Assembly: GCF_022836845.1 (NCBI RefSeq)
Contig: NZ_JAJNNZ010000002.1
Location: 47,033-111,032, forward strand
Reading direction: 5' to 3'
DNA: 64,000 bases
Source: Vibrio gelatinilyticus
GTDB lineage: Bacteria > Pseudomonadota > Gammaproteobacteria > Enterobacterales > Vibrionaceae
Part shown: one piece after another, positions 27,175-37,213 of the stretch
How the letters are laid out: every line of letters starts with the position of its first letter
Numbering within the stretch: the stretch's first letter is position 1
The notes under the pieces: generated by a model
Told to the model about the DNA's origin: nothing
Database searches by the model: none
The model's input: the letters and a program-made list of their open reading frames with translations, nothing else
Position numbers and translations under genes: made by a program

Positions 27175-28383
27175 TTAAACATCAAGAAGTAGACGAGCTG
27201 GATCTTCTAGCAGTTCTTTAATGGTAACCAAGAAACCAACTGATTCACGGCCATCGATCAAACGATGGTCATAAGACAGCGCCAAGTACATCATTGGTAA
27301 GATTTCTACTTTTCCATTAACAGCCATCGGCCTATCTTGGATCTTGTGCATACCCAAAATTGCAGCCTGCGGCGGGTTGATAATTGGTGTCGACATCAAT
27401 GAACCAAACACGCCACCGTTGGTAATGGTGAAATTACCGCCGGTGAGTTCATCTACCGTTAACTTGCCGTCACGGCCCTTAATCGCCAACTCTTTGATGC
27501 CTTTTTCAATATCAGCAAAGCCTAAGGTGTCACAGTCTTTTAGAACTGGAGTGACCAAGCCTCTTGGCGTAGAAACCGCCATGCTAATATCGAAATAGTT
27601 GTGATAAACAATTTCATCGCCGTCAATAGAGGCATTGACTTCTGGGAAGCGTTTAAGCGCTTCTGTCACAGCTTTCACATAGAAAGACATAAAGCCTAAA
27701 CGAGTATCGTGACGCTCTTCAAACTGGTCTTTGTATTGCTTACGAAGATCCATGATGGGTTTCATGTTCACTTCGTTAAACGTTGTCAGCATTGCCGTAC
27801 TGTTTTTCGCTTCTAAAAGGCGCTCTGCTACACGTTTACGCAGACGTGTCATTGGTACGCGTTTTTGGCTGCGAGACTGCACTGGCGCTTCTGCCACAGC
27901 GGTTTCTGGCGATTTAGGCGCAGCCTTAGCGGCCGCTAGATGCGCTTCAATGTCTTCGCGTGTAATACGACCACCGACACCTGAGCCATTAACGTCACTG
28001 GCTTGCAAGCCATGTTCTGCCAGCAAACGGCGTACCGCAGGGCTCAACGCGTCATTTGACTCTTCCGTTAAACTGGCTTTGTGGCGCTTATCTGGTGAGG
28101 CCTCTGTCGCATCTGTGGTATCAGTCGTAGGTTCGCCCGCGACCGCACCAGGTTTGATCTTAGCGATCAGCTGTTTTGATAGTACTGTTGCACCCTCTTC
28201 TTCAATGATGGCTTCAAGAATGCCTTCATCGGGAGCGGGTACTTCCAGCACAACTTTGTCTGTTTCAATGTCTACAATGACTTCATCACGAGCCACTACG
28301 TCGCCTGGTTTCTTGTGCCACGTTGCAACGGTCGCGTCGGCAACGGATTCAGGTAAGTCTGGAACCAGAATTTCAATTGTCAT
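27175..28383 (-). CDS. sucB: 2-oxoglutarate dehydrogenase E2, dihydrolipoamide succinyltransferase
   Basis: The core acyltransferase of the 2-oxoglutarate dehydrogenase complex. One lipoyl domain has the modified lysine at K43 in [10 protein letters not shown] linker, a peripheral-subunit binding domain near residues 110-150 ([14 protein letters not shown]) and a catalytic domain ending [11 protein letters not shown] near 373 follow, the last with the catalytic His and Asp. At 402 residues it matches the family. It follows sucA after 28 bases. Confidence 0.97.
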   Translation of the reverse strand: MTIEILVPDLPESVADATVATWHKKPGDVVARDEVIVDIETDKVVLEVPAPDEGILEAIIEEEGATVLSKQLIAKIKPGAVAGEPTTDTTDATEASPDKRHKASLTEESNDALSPAVRRLLAEHGLQASDVNGSGVGGRITREDIEAHLAAAKAAPKSPETAVAEAPVQSRSQKRVPMTRLRKRVAERLLEAKNSTAMLTTFNEVNMKPIMDLRKQYKDQFEERHDTRLGFMSFYVKAVTEALKRFPEVNASIDGDEIVYHNYFDISMAVSTPRGLVTPVLKDCDTLGFADIEKGIKELAIKGRDGKLTVDELTGGNFTITNGGVFGSLMSTPIINPPQAAILGMHKIQDRPMAVNGKVEILPMMYLALSYDHRLIDGRESVGFLVTIKELLEDPARLLLDV

Positions 28384-28411
28384 ATCTGTTTCGTCCTTAT
28401 ACTTCTAGTTC

Positions 28412-31222
28412 TTAATCTAGGGTCAATGCGTCGCTGATCAACGCTTTTTGCTGTTTCAAGTGTACCGACATATAGCCGACCGCAGGCGACGCTGAAGCTG
28501 CTCGTCCAGCGTATTTAAGATCGGCACCTTTGGGGATAGCCGCCCTAAAGTTGTGCTGACTCGAATACCATGCGCCTTGGTTTTGCGGCTCTTCTTGACA
28601 CCAAACAAAGTCTTCAACATTACTGTACTGAGAAATCGTCGCTTTAACGTCTTCCAATGGGAAAGGATAAAGCTGCTCAATTCGTACAATCGCTACATCA
28701 TCTTGCTCATTTGTGCGACGCTGTTCAAGAAGGTCGAAATACACCTTGCCTGAACAGAACACAACACGCTTAACCTTTTGAGCCGGGATATCATCGACTT
28801 CACCAATGGCTGGCATGAAAGTACCAGACGCCAGGTCATCTAATGTCGAAACGCAAAGCGGATGACGAAGTAGAGATTTCGGAGACATCACCACTAAAGG
28901 ACGACGCATCGGCCTAACCACTTGCCTTCTTAGCATGTGATAGACCTGTGCTGGTGTCGACGGGATGATCACTTGAATATTTTGTTCAGCACAAAGTTGC
29001 AAGTATCGCTCCAAACGTGCCGAGGAGTGTTCAGGGCCTTGACCTTCATAACCGTGTGGCAATAACATCGTTAGGCCGCACAATCGTCCCCACTTCTGTT
29101 CACCAGAAGATATAAATTGGTCAATAACCACTTGTGCGCCATTGGCAAAATCACCAAACTGCGCTTCCCAAATGGTTAATCCACTTGGCTCTGCTGTTGC
29201 GTAGCCATATTCGAACGCCAACACCGCCTCTTCGGATAGAACCGAGTCAAAGACTTGAAATGGCCCTTGCTTATCATGAATATTGGCAAGAGGAATGTAC
29301 GTCGATGCATCATCTTGGTTATGCAGCACAGAATGACGATGGAAGAACGTACCCCGTCCAGAGTCCTGACCGGAAATTCGAATGCGCTTGCCATCATCAA
29401 GCAATGTCGCATAGGCCAGCGTCTCCGCCATCCCCCAATCAAATTTCTTTTCACCCGACATCATCGCCGCGCGGTCGTTGTAGAGTTTGTTGACTCGACT
29501 TTGTAGCTTATGACTTTCTGGATATTGCCCTAGACGTTGACCAAGTTCAGTCAGACGCTCTTTTTCGACATCACTATCCCAATCACAATCCCAATCATGA
29601 TCGAGGTATGGAGTCCAATCAACAGAGTGCATCGTCATCGGACGCCACTCTTTAACCACAATTTCACCTCTATCGAGCGCATCACGATACTCATTAATCA
29701 TTTGCGTTGCAGTCTCGATATTGCTCTCTTCACGATCGATCAAGATGTCAGCATAAAGCTTGCGAGGTGTTGGATGTTTTTTGATCTTTTGATACATCAG
29801 AGGCTGAGTTGCGTTTGGCTCATCAGCTTCGTTATGACCATGGCGGCGATAACACATTAAGTCGACAACCACGTCTTTGCGGAATGTATTTCTAAAATCA
29901 AGGGCGATTCGAGTAACAAACGCAACGGCTTCCGGATCATCAGCATTAACGTGGAAGATTGGTGCCTGAACCATTTTCGCAATATCAGTACAATACATCG
30001 TTGAACGCATATCACGAGGATTAGACGTGGTGAAACCGACTTGGTTGTTCACTACGATACGAACCGTACCACCGACCTGGAAACCACGAGCTTGAGACAT
30101 ATTAAATGTCTCAGCGACCACACCTTGCCCAGCAATCGCTGAATCACCATGTATCGTAATGGGTAGAACACGGCTTCCTTCCTTGTCACCCAAACGATCT
30201 TGGCGTGCACGAACCGAACCAATCACTACGGGATTAACAATTTCGAGATGGGAAGGGTTGAACGCGAGAGCTAAGTGAATATCACCTTTTGATGTGGCAA
30301 AATCAGCCGAGAAACCTTGGTGGTATTTTACATCACCAGTTCCCCAAGTTTCGTCATGTTTGCCTGCAAATTCATCGAAGAGATCTTGTGGTTTCTTACC
30401 TAGCACGTTAACGAGCATGTTAAGACGACCACGGTGAGCCATGCCAATAACCACTTCTCGCATGCCTTGAGCACCAGCATGACGAATTAACTCTTTGGTC
30501 ATCGGGATTAGCGCATCACCACCTTCTAACGAGAAACGTTTCGCACCAGGGAATTTAGCGCCTAAATAACGCTCAAGACCTTCAGCGGCAGTCAACTCTT
30601 CTAAGAAGGTATGTTTTTCTTCGGCATCAAAGGAGGGTTGGCCTACAACCGATTCTAATCGCTGCTGAATCCAACGTTTTTGGTCGGTGTTGGTCATGTG
30701 CATGTATTCGGCACCAATCGAACCACAATAGGTTTTCTTTAGTGCTTTATACAAATCACGCAATGTCATGCTCTCTTGCCCTATTGCAAAAGAACCAACA
30801 TTGAACTCTTCGTCAAAGTCGTCTTCTGTTAGAGAGTGGAAAGCAGGATCTAAATCCGCAACAGGCGGACGTTTCCATAGACCGAGGGGATCTAGGTTTG
30901 CAGCTTGGTGACCGCGAAAGCGGTACGCATTGATAAGCTGTAGGACTTTTACTTGTTTCGCATCGACATCTGGGTCACTAACTTGGACATTGTAATGCTT
31001 TGTTTCTTGAGCGAGTCGTCGGAAGTAGTCACGGACACGTGAATGTGGTTGTTCCACCACATCTTCAGGTTGCCTAGGCAACTCATCAAAAACACGTCTC
31101 CACTCCTCACTTACCTGTTCGGGATCACTTAGATACAGTTCGTAGAGGTCTTCTACGTAAGTTGCATTGGCGCCAGCCAAGTGTGAAGACTCGAGCCATG
31201 CCTTCATCACGCCGTTGTGCAT
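28412..31222 (-). CDS. sucA: 2-oxoglutarate dehydrogenase E1
   Basis: The thiamine-diphosphate-dependent decarboxylating subunit, 936 residues. N-terminal sequence MHNGVMKAWLESSHLAG, the GMAHRGRLNMLVNVLGK block near 275 and HGDSAIAGQGVVAE near 325 are typical of the family, as is the pyrimidine-domain GQDSGRGTFFHRHSV near 606-620. It lies 112 bases behind sdhB with no terminator between, so sdh and suc are probably one long transcript. Confidence 0.97.
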   Translation of the reverse strand: MHNGVMKAWLESSHLAGANATYVEDLYELYLSDPEQVSEEWRRVFDELPRQPEDVVEQPHSRVRDYFRRLAQETKHYNVQVSDPDVDAKQVKVLQLINAYRFRGHQAANLDPLGLWKRPPVADLDPAFHSLTEDDFDEEFNVGSFAIGQESMTLRDLYKALKKTYCGSIGAEYMHMTNTDQKRWIQQRLESVVGQPSFDAEEKHTFLEELTAAEGLERYLGAKFPGAKRFSLEGGDALIPMTKELIRHAGAQGMREVVIGMAHRGRLNMLVNVLGKKPQDLFDEFAGKHDETWGTGDVKYHQGFSADFATSKGDIHLALAFNPSHLEIVNPVVIGSVRARQDRLGDKEGSRVLPITIHGDSAIAGQGVVAETFNMSQARGFQVGGTVRIVVNNQVGFTTSNPRDMRSTMYCTDIAKMVQAPIFHVNADDPEAVAFVTRIALDFRNTFRKDVVVDLMCYRRHGHNEADEPNATQPLMYQKIKKHPTPRKLYADILIDREESNIETATQMINEYRDALDRGEIVVKEWRPMTMHSVDWTPYLDHDWDCDWDSDVEKERLTELGQRLGQYPESHKLQSRVNKLYNDRAAMMSGEKKFDWGMAETLAYATLLDDGKRIRISGQDSGRGTFFHRHSVLHNQDDASTYIPLANIHDKQGPFQVFDSVLSEEAVLAFEYGYATAEPSGLTIWEAQFGDFANGAQVVIDQFISSGEQKWGRLCGLTMLLPHGYEGQGPEHSSARLERYLQLCAEQNIQVIIPSTPAQVYHMLRRQVVRPMRRPLVVMSPKSLLRHPLCVSTLDDLASGTFMPAIGEVDDIPAQKVKRVVFCSGKVYFDLLEQRRTNEQDDVAIVRIEQLYPFPLEDVKATISQYSNVEDFVWCQEEPQNQGAWYSSQHNFRAAIPKGADLKYAGRAASASPAVGYMSVHLKQQKALISDALTLD

Positions 31223-31334
31223 ATTTTCCCTTACCAGTAGTTTTCACATATGCTGCGGTCTACGCCGAGCTATCATAAGTCGATTCTCACAGACCAACCA
31301 AATCGCCTGCTCGAATCGACAATTTTGTAATTTC

Positions 31335-32045
31335 TTACACAGAGCGACTAACCAACATTGACTTAATGTGACCGATCGCTTTAGTCGGGTTCAACCCCTT
31401 TGGACAAACACTGACACAATTCATGATGCCGTGACATCTGAATACGCTAAACGCGTCGTCTAGATCGGCCAAACGTTCATCGGTTGCCGTATCACGACTG
31501 TCTATTAACCAACGGTATGCGGCAAGCAAGCCAGCTGGTCCGATAAACTTATCAGGGTTCCACCAGAAAGACGGACAAGATGTTGTACAACATGCACACA
31601 TAATGCACTCATACAGACCATCTAAATGCGCTCTTTCATCTGGAGATTGTAGGTTTTCTCGAGAAGGAGGCAAATTACCGTCAGTCACTAAAAATGGTTT
31701 AACTTTCGAATAGTTATCGTAAAACTGAGTCATGTCGACAATCAAGTCTCGCACGACTGGCAAACCGGGTAAAGGGCGAATAACAATCTTGTCACCTTTT
31801 AGCGCGGACAGTGGCGTAATACACGCCAAACCATTTTTGCCATTCATGTTCAAACCGTCAGAACCACATACACCTTCACGACATGAACGTCTAAATGAGA
31901 TGCTATTGTCTTGCTCTTTTAGCAAAATCAGCGCATCCAAAAGCATCATATCTGAGCCTTCTTCAACCTCTAAAACGTAATCCTGCATATAAGGCTTTTG
32001 ATCAACGTCTGGGTTATAACGATACAAAGAGAAATTCAATTTCAT
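31335..32045 (-). CDS. sdhB: Succinate dehydrogenase iron-sulphur subunit
   Basis: The electron-transfer subunit of complex II. The [2Fe-2S] ligands are in SCREGVCGSDGLNMNG near residues 54-69, and the [4Fe-4S] and [3Fe-4S] ligands in CIMCACCTTSCPSF and CVSVCPKGLNP. At 236 residues the length is normal. The gene starts 15 bases after sdhA. Confidence 0.97.
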   Translation of the reverse strand: MKLNFSLYRYNPDVDQKPYMQDYVLEVEEGSDMMLLDALILLKEQDNSISFRRSCREGVCGSDGLNMNGKNGLACITPLSALKGDKIVIRPLPGLPVVRDLIVDMTQFYDNYSKVKPFLVTDGNLPPSRENLQSPDERAHLDGLYECIMCACCTTSCPSFWWNPDKFIGPAGLLAAYRWLIDSRDTATDERLADLDDAFSVFRCHGIMNCVSVCPKGLNPTKAIGHIKSMLVSRSV

Positions 32046-32060
32046 TTTCGTCTACTCCTC

Positions 32061-33827
32061 TTAGTACGTGCGAGCTTTAGGTGGGAAAGCATCACGGTGT
32101 ACTGGCTCCATATTAACAGCACGCTTAGACATTGACTCGGTCTCAGGGTTGTAGACTGAGTGGCATAACCACTGTTCATCATCACGTTCAGGGAAATCAA
32201 ATCGAGCATGTGCACCACGACTTTCGGTACGATAGTTCGCCGCAACCGCCGTAGCAAATGCTGTTTCCATCAAGTTTTCGAGCTCTAGGCACTCAATACG
32301 TTGCGTGTTGAACTCTGTCGACTTATCTGAAAGGTGTGCGTTATTCAAACGCTCACGGATAACTTTGAGCTCTTCAAGGCCCTTCGCCATGGCATCCCCT
32401 TCACGGAAAACCGAGAAGTTGTTTTGCATACACTGTTGAAGGTCTTTACGGATCTGTGCCGGATCTTCGCCACCTGTACTATTTTCCCAGCGATTGTAAC
32501 GCTCAAGAGAACGCTCAATATCAGCTTGTGTCGCAGGTTTGGCATCCGCTTGCTTCTTCAAAGTCTCACCCAGGTGTAGACCCGTCGCTCGACCAAATAC
32601 CACAAGGTCTAGCAATGAGTTACCGCCCAAGCGGTTGGCACCATGTACCGATACCGATGCAATTTCACCGCACGCAAACAAACCTTGGACTTCAACATCA
32701 GCACCGCTATCGTCTTGCTTAATAGCTTGACCAGAAACTTGAGTTGGAACTCCACCCATCATGTAGTGACAAGTAGGTATAACTGGGATTGGTTCCTTCA
32801 CTGGATCTACGTGTGCAAATGTGCGAGACAGTTCACATACTCCTGGCAGGCGAGACTCTAGTGTGTCTTTTCCGAGGTGATCGAGTTTAAGCTTAATATG
32901 AGGACCCCATGGGCCGTCACAGCCGCGGCCTTCACGGATTTCGATCATCATCGAACGTGCCACAACATCACGGCCAGCAAGATCTTTTGCGTTTGGTGCA
33001 TAACGCTCCATAAAGCGTTCGCCATCTTTATTTAATAGATAACCACCTTCACCACGACAACCTTCTGTGACCAGAACACCCGCCCCCGCAATACCGGTTG
33101 GGTGGAACTGCCACATTTCAATATCTTGCATTGGAACGCCAGCGCGAATTGCCATACCAACACCATCGCCAGTATTAATATGCGCGTTAGTCGTTGAAGC
33201 GTAAATACGGCCTGCACCACCTGTTGCTAAGATGGTTGCTTTGGATTTGAAGTAACAAACTTCTCCGGTTTCCATGCAAAGAGCGGTACAGCCTAAAATG
33301 GCACCGTCTTCATTTTTCACTAAATCAAGCGCATACCACTCAGAGAAGATGGTCGTCTTGTGTTTGATATTCTGCTGGTACAGGGTGTGTAACAACGCAT
33401 GACCTGTACGGTCCGCCGCGGCCGCTGTACGCGCCGCCTGTTCACCACCAAAGTTTTTTGATTGGCCGCCAAACGGTCGTTGATAAATTGAGCCATTGTC
33501 AAAACGAGAAAACGGTAGCCCCATTTTCTCAAGTTCAATAACAGATTCAGGACCGTTTTTGCACATGTACTCGATAGCATCTTGGTCACCGATGTAATCA
33601 GAACCCTTAACTGTATCGTACATATGCTGTTCCCAATGGTCTTCATGGGCATTACCCAGAGCAACGGTGATACCACCTTGCGCAGACACGGTATGAGAAC
33701 GAGTAGGAAATACTTTTGAAAGAAGAGCACAGCTTAGGCCTTGCTCTGAAATTTGTAGAGCGGCACGCATGCCCGCGCCACCAGCGCCGATTACAACAGC
33801 GTCAAACTCTCTAACTGGAATAGTCAC
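32061..33827 (-). CDS. sdhA: Succinate dehydrogenase flavoprotein subunit
   Basis: The catalytic FAD subunit that oxidises succinate to fumarate on the cytoplasmic face of the inner membrane. The dinucleotide-binding [14 protein letters not shown] is near residues 11-24, and the FAD-linked His is H45 in [11 protein letters not shown]. The substrate-site blocks HPTGIAGAG and [20 protein letters not shown] are present. The 588-residue length is standard. It follows sdhD without a gap. Confidence 0.97.
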   Translation of the reverse strand: MTIPVREFDAVVIGAGGAGMRAALQISEQGLSCALLSKVFPTRSHTVSAQGGITVALGNAHEDHWEQHMYDTVKGSDYIGDQDAIEYMCKNGPESVIELEKMGLPFSRFDNGSIYQRPFGGQSKNFGGEQAARTAAAADRTGHALLHTLYQQNIKHKTTIFSEWYALDLVKNEDGAILGCTALCMETGEVCYFKSKATILATGGAGRIYASTTNAHINTGDGVGMAIRAGVPMQDIEMWQFHPTGIAGAGVLVTEGCRGEGGYLLNKDGERFMERYAPNAKDLAGRDVVARSMMIEIREGRGCDGPWGPHIKLKLDHLGKDTLESRLPGVCELSRTFAHVDPVKEPIPVIPTCHYMMGGVPTQVSGQAIKQDDSGADVEVQGLFACGEIASVSVHGANRLGGNSLLDLVVFGRATGLHLGETLKKQADAKPATQADIERSLERYNRWENSTGGEDPAQIRKDLQQCMQNNFSVFREGDAMAKGLEELKVIRERLNNAHLSDKSTEFNTQRIECLELENLMETAFATAVAANYRTESRGAHARFDFPERDDEQWLCHSVYNPETESMSKRAVNMEPVHRDAFPPKARTY

Positions 33828-34175
33828 TTACGCACCCCACAGAATAAAGAAACCAGAAAAGAAGTAGCTAAGAAGAATAGAGATAACCACTAACAATAGT
33901 GCACCTCTCAATTTGCTACATTTGATATAGTCTGTCAGTACTTGCCACAAGCCAATCCAAGCGTGAATCAGCACTGAAACAAGTGCGAGCATCGTAAAGA
34001 CTTTTGTGAATGTGCCACCAAAGAATTGTGACCAAGAGATGTATGAGATATCTCCCGAGAATGCGCAGAAACTCACAATATAGATGGTGTATAAGGTCAT
34101 TAAAATGGCCGTAGCACGAATAAGTAAGAAATCGTGTACGCCGTTGCGACCGACTGAAGATACGTGTTTTACCAT
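33828..34175 (-). CDS. sdhD: Succinate dehydrogenase membrane anchor SdhD
   Basis: A 115-residue membrane subunit with three predicted helices. It contributes to the haem and quinone site of complex II. The RATAILMTLYTIYIVSF helix, near residue 26, and the central HAWIGLWQVLTDYIK fit the family. It overlaps sdhC by 7 bases and abuts sdhA. Confidence 0.94.
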   Translation of the reverse strand: MVKHVSSVGRNGVHDFLLIRATAILMTLYTIYIVSFCAFSGDISYISWSQFFGGTFTKVFTMLALVSVLIHAWIGLWQVLTDYIKCSKLRGALLLVVISILLSYFFSGFFILWGA

Positions 34176-34561
34176 ACCAAAATCCCCGCAAGAAGTGACA
34201 ATACTGCCGTCACAATGAACGATACTTTCGCGCTTTTAGCTCCAGATTCGAGCTCTTCAAAATATCCCAGATCCATACAAAGATGGCGAATACCACCAAC
34301 GATATGATAGGAAAGCGCTGTCAGTATTCCCCACAATATGAATTTTACGAAAAAGCTATCGATGATATCGGCAGCTTCCATAAATCCCATTGGAGAGGAC
34401 AAAGACATGGACAGTAACCATAGTAGAATGCCAACCGCAACAAACGTTATCACACCCGACACACGATGTAGGATGGATGATATTGCTGTAATCGGAAAGC
34501 TTATTGTCTGTAAATCTAAATTAACAGGTCTGGACTTTCTTTCTTTCACGGGCTTGCTCAC
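34169..34561 (-). CDS. sdhC: Succinate dehydrogenase cytochrome b556 subunit SdhC
   Basis: A 130-residue membrane subunit. It starts with a cytoplasmic KPVKERKSRPVNLDL segment, followed by the quinone-site block ISSILHRVSGVI near residues 29-40. Three membrane helices follow, with the haem-ligand region YHIVGGIRHLCMDLG near 84-98. First gene of the sdhCDAB-sucABCD cluster, with an ArcA-like box about 60 bases upstream. Confidence 0.95.
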   Translation of the reverse strand: MSKPVKERKSRPVNLDLQTISFPITAISSILHRVSGVITFVAVGILLWLLSMSLSSPMGFMEAADIIDSFFVKFILWGILTALSYHIVGGIRHLCMDLGYFEELESGAKSAKVSFIVTAVLSLLAGILVW

Positions 34562-34620
34562 TCAGCTCCTTTGAAGCATTTATTGTTATGAATGAATTTC
34601 AGCCTCTAATCCTTAAAAGT

Positions 34621-34635
34621 TAACATTAAATTAAC
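34621..34635 (-). promoter_or_regulatory. Putative ArcA box upstream of sdhC
   Basis: The minus strand reads GTTAATTTAATGTTA, 14 of 15 identical to the remembered ArcA consensus GTTAATTAAATGTTA. ArcA-P repression of sdh under low oxygen is established in E. coli. Confidence 0.7.
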
Positions 34636-34875
34636 AAATATCCCGAATACCTCTCGAGTTAATTGTAAATGAGTTGTTAACAACCAATGAGATTCCAACT
34701 CCTCACTCTAGTTGTTACCCTTGATTTTATAAGGTTTTGGCCAACAATTTCTTCGCCACTATACGGCTGGCAACATTCTAATACAATTGTTGTAACAAAA
34801 TATGCTACACAGAACAGATTTTTAACGTTTTTTGTATAAAAAACCCTAACAAGTGCACACAAAACCGCATAAAAA

Positions 34876-34904
34876 TTGACTTTGAGCACGAAGCCGAGTA
34901 AAAA
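34876..34904 (+). promoter_or_regulatory. Candidate sigma-70 promoter of gltA
   Basis: TTGACT and TAAAAA with 17 bases between, about 50 bases before the gltA start. The -10 is a weak match. An AAAGGAG ribosome binding site lies just upstream of the ATG. Confidence 0.45.
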
Positions 34905-34955
34905 ATTGGCACATAAACGTCCTGGACGGATTAATAATAAACAAAGGAGATTGTT

Positions 34956-36245
34956 ATGTCGGATAAGAAAGCGACCCTTCATATTGAAGGCCTAGCGCCA
35001 ATCGAACTACCAATTATGAATGGCACTGTAGGCCCTGAAGTAATCGATGTTCGCAAGCTAGGAGCCAACGGCTACTTCACTTTTGACCCCGGTTTTCTTG
35101 CCACTGCTTCCTGTGAATCACAAATCACTTACATCGATGGCGGCAAAGGTGTTTTGCTGCATCGTGGTTTTCCAATTGATCAATTAGCAAATAACGCAGA
35201 TTACCTAGAAGTTTGTTACATCCTGCTGGTTGGCGAAGCTCCAAGTCGTGCTGAGTACGAAGACTTTAAACAAATTGTTATGCGCCATACTATGGTTCAT
35301 GAACAAATCGCCAGCTTCTTCCACGGTTTCCGTCGTGACGCTCACCCAATGGCGGTTATGTGTGGGGTGGTTGGTGCTCTTGCGGCTTTCTACCATGATT
35401 CACTTGATATTAATAACGATAGTCACCGCGAAATCGCAGCATACCGTTTGATTTCAAAAATGCCAACGCTTGCAGCTATGTGTTACAAGTACTCGATTGG
35501 TCAACCGTTTATTTACCCAAGAAACGACCTCACTTACGCTGAAAACTTCCTGCACATGATGTTTGCTAACCCGTGTGAAGAGTATGAAGTGAACCCTGTT
35601 GTTGCTCGCGCTATGGACAAAATCTTTACGCTCCATGCCGATCATGAACAAAACGCATCAACCTCAACGGTTCGTCTTGCAGGCTCATCGGGTGCCAACC
35701 CATTTGCTTGTATCGCTGCAGGTATCGCATCTCTATGGGGCCCTGCGCACGGTGGTGCAAACGAAGCGTGTCTGCGAATGCTTGAAGAAATAGGTTCTGT
35801 TGACAACATTGCTGAATACGTAGAGAGAGCAAAAGATAAAGATGACCCGTTCCGCCTAATGGGCTTTGGTCACCGCGTTTACAAAAACTACGATCCTCGT
35901 GCGACAGTTATGCGTGAAGCATGTCACGATGTGCTTAAAGAGCTTAACATTCAAGATCCACTACTCGATGTTGCTATGGAACTTGAGCGTATCGCTCTTT
36001 CTGATGAGTACTTCGTTGAGAAGAAACTGTACCCGAATGTTGATTTCTATTCAGGTATCATTCTTAAGGCGATTGGTATCCCTGTTTCAATGTTTACCGT
36101 TATCTTTGCCTTGTCACGTACCGTTGGCTGGATTGCTCACTGGAATGAAATGCACAGTGACCCAGATAACCGTATCGGTCGTCCTCGCCAGCTATACAAA
36201 GGTGAGCCAATGCGCGATTTTAAACCGCTACACGAGCGCGAATAA
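34956..36245 (+). CDS. gltA: Citrate synthase (type II)
   Basis: Condenses oxaloacetate and acetyl-CoA, the entry step of the TCA cycle. The 429-residue length is that of the hexameric, NADH-regulated type. Active-site blocks are [20 protein letters not shown] near residues 227-246, [10 protein letters not shown] near 262 and [13 protein letters not shown] near 302. It is divergent from the sdh-suc cluster and ends in a strong terminator. Confidence 0.97.
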   Translation: MSDKKATLHIEGLAPIELPIMNGTVGPEVIDVRKLGANGYFTFDPGFLATASCESQITYIDGGKGVLLHRGFPIDQLANNADYLEVCYILLVGEAPSRAEYEDFKQIVMRHTMVHEQIASFFHGFRRDAHPMAVMCGVVGALAAFYHDSLDINNDSHREIAAYRLISKMPTLAAMCYKYSIGQPFIYPRNDLTYAENFLHMMFANPCEEYEVNPVVARAMDKIFTLHADHEQNASTSTVRLAGSSGANPFACIAAGIASLWGPAHGGANEACLRMLEEIGSVDNIAEYVERAKDKDDPFRLMGFGHRVYKNYDPRATVMREACHDVLKELNIQDPLLDVAMELERIALSDEYFVEKKLYPNVDFYSGIILKAIGIPVSMFTVIFALSRTVGWIAHWNEMHSDPDNRIGRPRQLYKGEPMRDFKPLHERE

Positions 36246-36273
36246 GCTGGTCGAAATTCAGTGTTAACCCAGT

Positions 36274-36305
36274 AAAAAAGAGTGGCATTTAGCCACTCTT
36301 TTTTT
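36274..36305. terminator. Bidirectional terminator between gltA and ybgI
   Basis: A6, GAGTGGC-ATTTA-GCCACTC, T7. It separates the convergent gltA and ybgI genes. Confidence 0.9.
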
Positions 36306-36330
36306 GTTTTTGTTCGTTGCATCTCAAGCT

Positions 36331-37089
36331 CTAAACTGGATTGTCAATATCAACAAACTCAACATCCAATCCATGCTCTTTGGCCAACCATTCACCAAGA
36401 GCTTCAATGCCGTAGCGCTCCGTTGCATGATGGCCAGCAGAGAAGTAGTGAATCCCCATCTCACGTGCAGTGTATGTGGTACGCTCAGACACTTCGCCAG
36501 AAATAAACGCGTCTAGGCCGTGTGACGCAGCCAGTTCGATATAATCCTGGCCACCACCCGTGCACCAGCCTATGGTTGAGATCATTTTATCTTCGCCACT
36601 TGGAGCAATGTGCAGCGGTTCGCGCTGTAAGGCCTTACTGATGCGCTGTGACAGTGCTTGTGACGACATAGGCGCAGATAAACGCCCATACATCGCAACA
36701 GATTGTGGGTGCCCTTCAAGGCCGCCTTCAACCTCGATACCCAGCAATTTCGCGAGCCGGGCGTTATTGCCCAATTCTGGATGAATATCAAGGGGTAAGT
36801 GATAGCCAAACAAGTTAATATCATTTTTGACTAAACTGCGAATTCGTCGACCTTTCATACCACGAATCGCTTCTGGCTCTCCCTTCCAAAAATAGCCATG
36901 GTGAACCAAGATAGCATCAGCGCCAACCTCAATAGCATGATCAATCAAAGCTTGTGATGCGGTGACACCAGTCACGACTTTCTTGATGTCGCGACTGCCT
37001 TCGACTTGTAGCCCGTTTGGGCAATAATCTTTTATTAGTTGAGGAGAAAGCTTTTCATTGAGCACCGCTTCTAACTTCAAATTGTTCAT
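36331..37089 (-). CDS. ybgI: Nif3-like dinuclear metal centre protein YbgI
   Basis: A 252-residue member of the Nif3/YbgI family, toroidal hexamers with a dinuclear metal site and no firmly established reaction. Conserved blocks are KDYCPNGLQVEG near residues 20-31, LVHHGYFWKGE near 63 and HLPLDIHPELGNN near 97-109, which together supply His and Asp ligands. A SAGHHATERYG block lies near 217. The ATG at 37089 has AGGA 6 bases upstream. The open frame continues to 37311, but that part overlaps the divergent gene. Confidence 0.93.
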   Translation of the reverse strand: MNNLKLEAVLNEKLSPQLIKDYCPNGLQVEGSRDIKKVVTGVTASQALIDHAIEVGADAILVHHGYFWKGEPEAIRGMKGRRIRSLVKNDINLFGYHLPLDIHPELGNNARLAKLLGIEVEGGLEGHPQSVAMYGRLSAPMSSQALSQRISKALQREPLHIAPSGEDKMISTIGWCTGGGQDYIELAASHGLDAFISGEVSERTTYTAREMGIHYFSAGHHATERYGIEALGEWLAKEHGLDVEFVDIDNPV

Positions 37090-37213
37090 GTGGGATCCTG
37101 TTGTTTTTGCAATGTTTTGATTATATACCCAAGACTTGCTCGCTGAAATGGATTGCTTGAGGTAAATTGGTGAGAGAGCGTCGATCCGTATAAATACGTA
37201 ATAAGAGAGTGAT

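Larger units (their letters stand above)
34562..34955. other. Divergent regulatory region between sdhC and gltA
   Basis: About 390 AT-rich bases holding the promoters of two TCA operons. An ArcA-like box is at 34621-34635. A second GTTAAT-containing stretch at about 34658-34680 ends in the palindrome TTGTTAACAA, and a TGTA...TACA imperfect palindrome lies near 34788-34807. The gltA promoter candidate is at 34876-34904. Confidence 0.5.

Noticed and set aside
27731..28408. 225-residue open frame on the plus strand opposite sucB
   Set aside because: Ser/Ala/Arg-rich shadow of the sucB linker region; the sucB frame is certain and nothing supports a second gene.
33320..33730. 136-residue minus-strand frame within sdhA
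   Set aside because: It is an alternative frame of sdhA on the same strand, without its own start signals.
34677..34982. 101-residue minus-strand frame in the sdhC-gltA gap
   Set aside because: It covers the gltA promoter and start region, has poor composition and no ribosome binding site.
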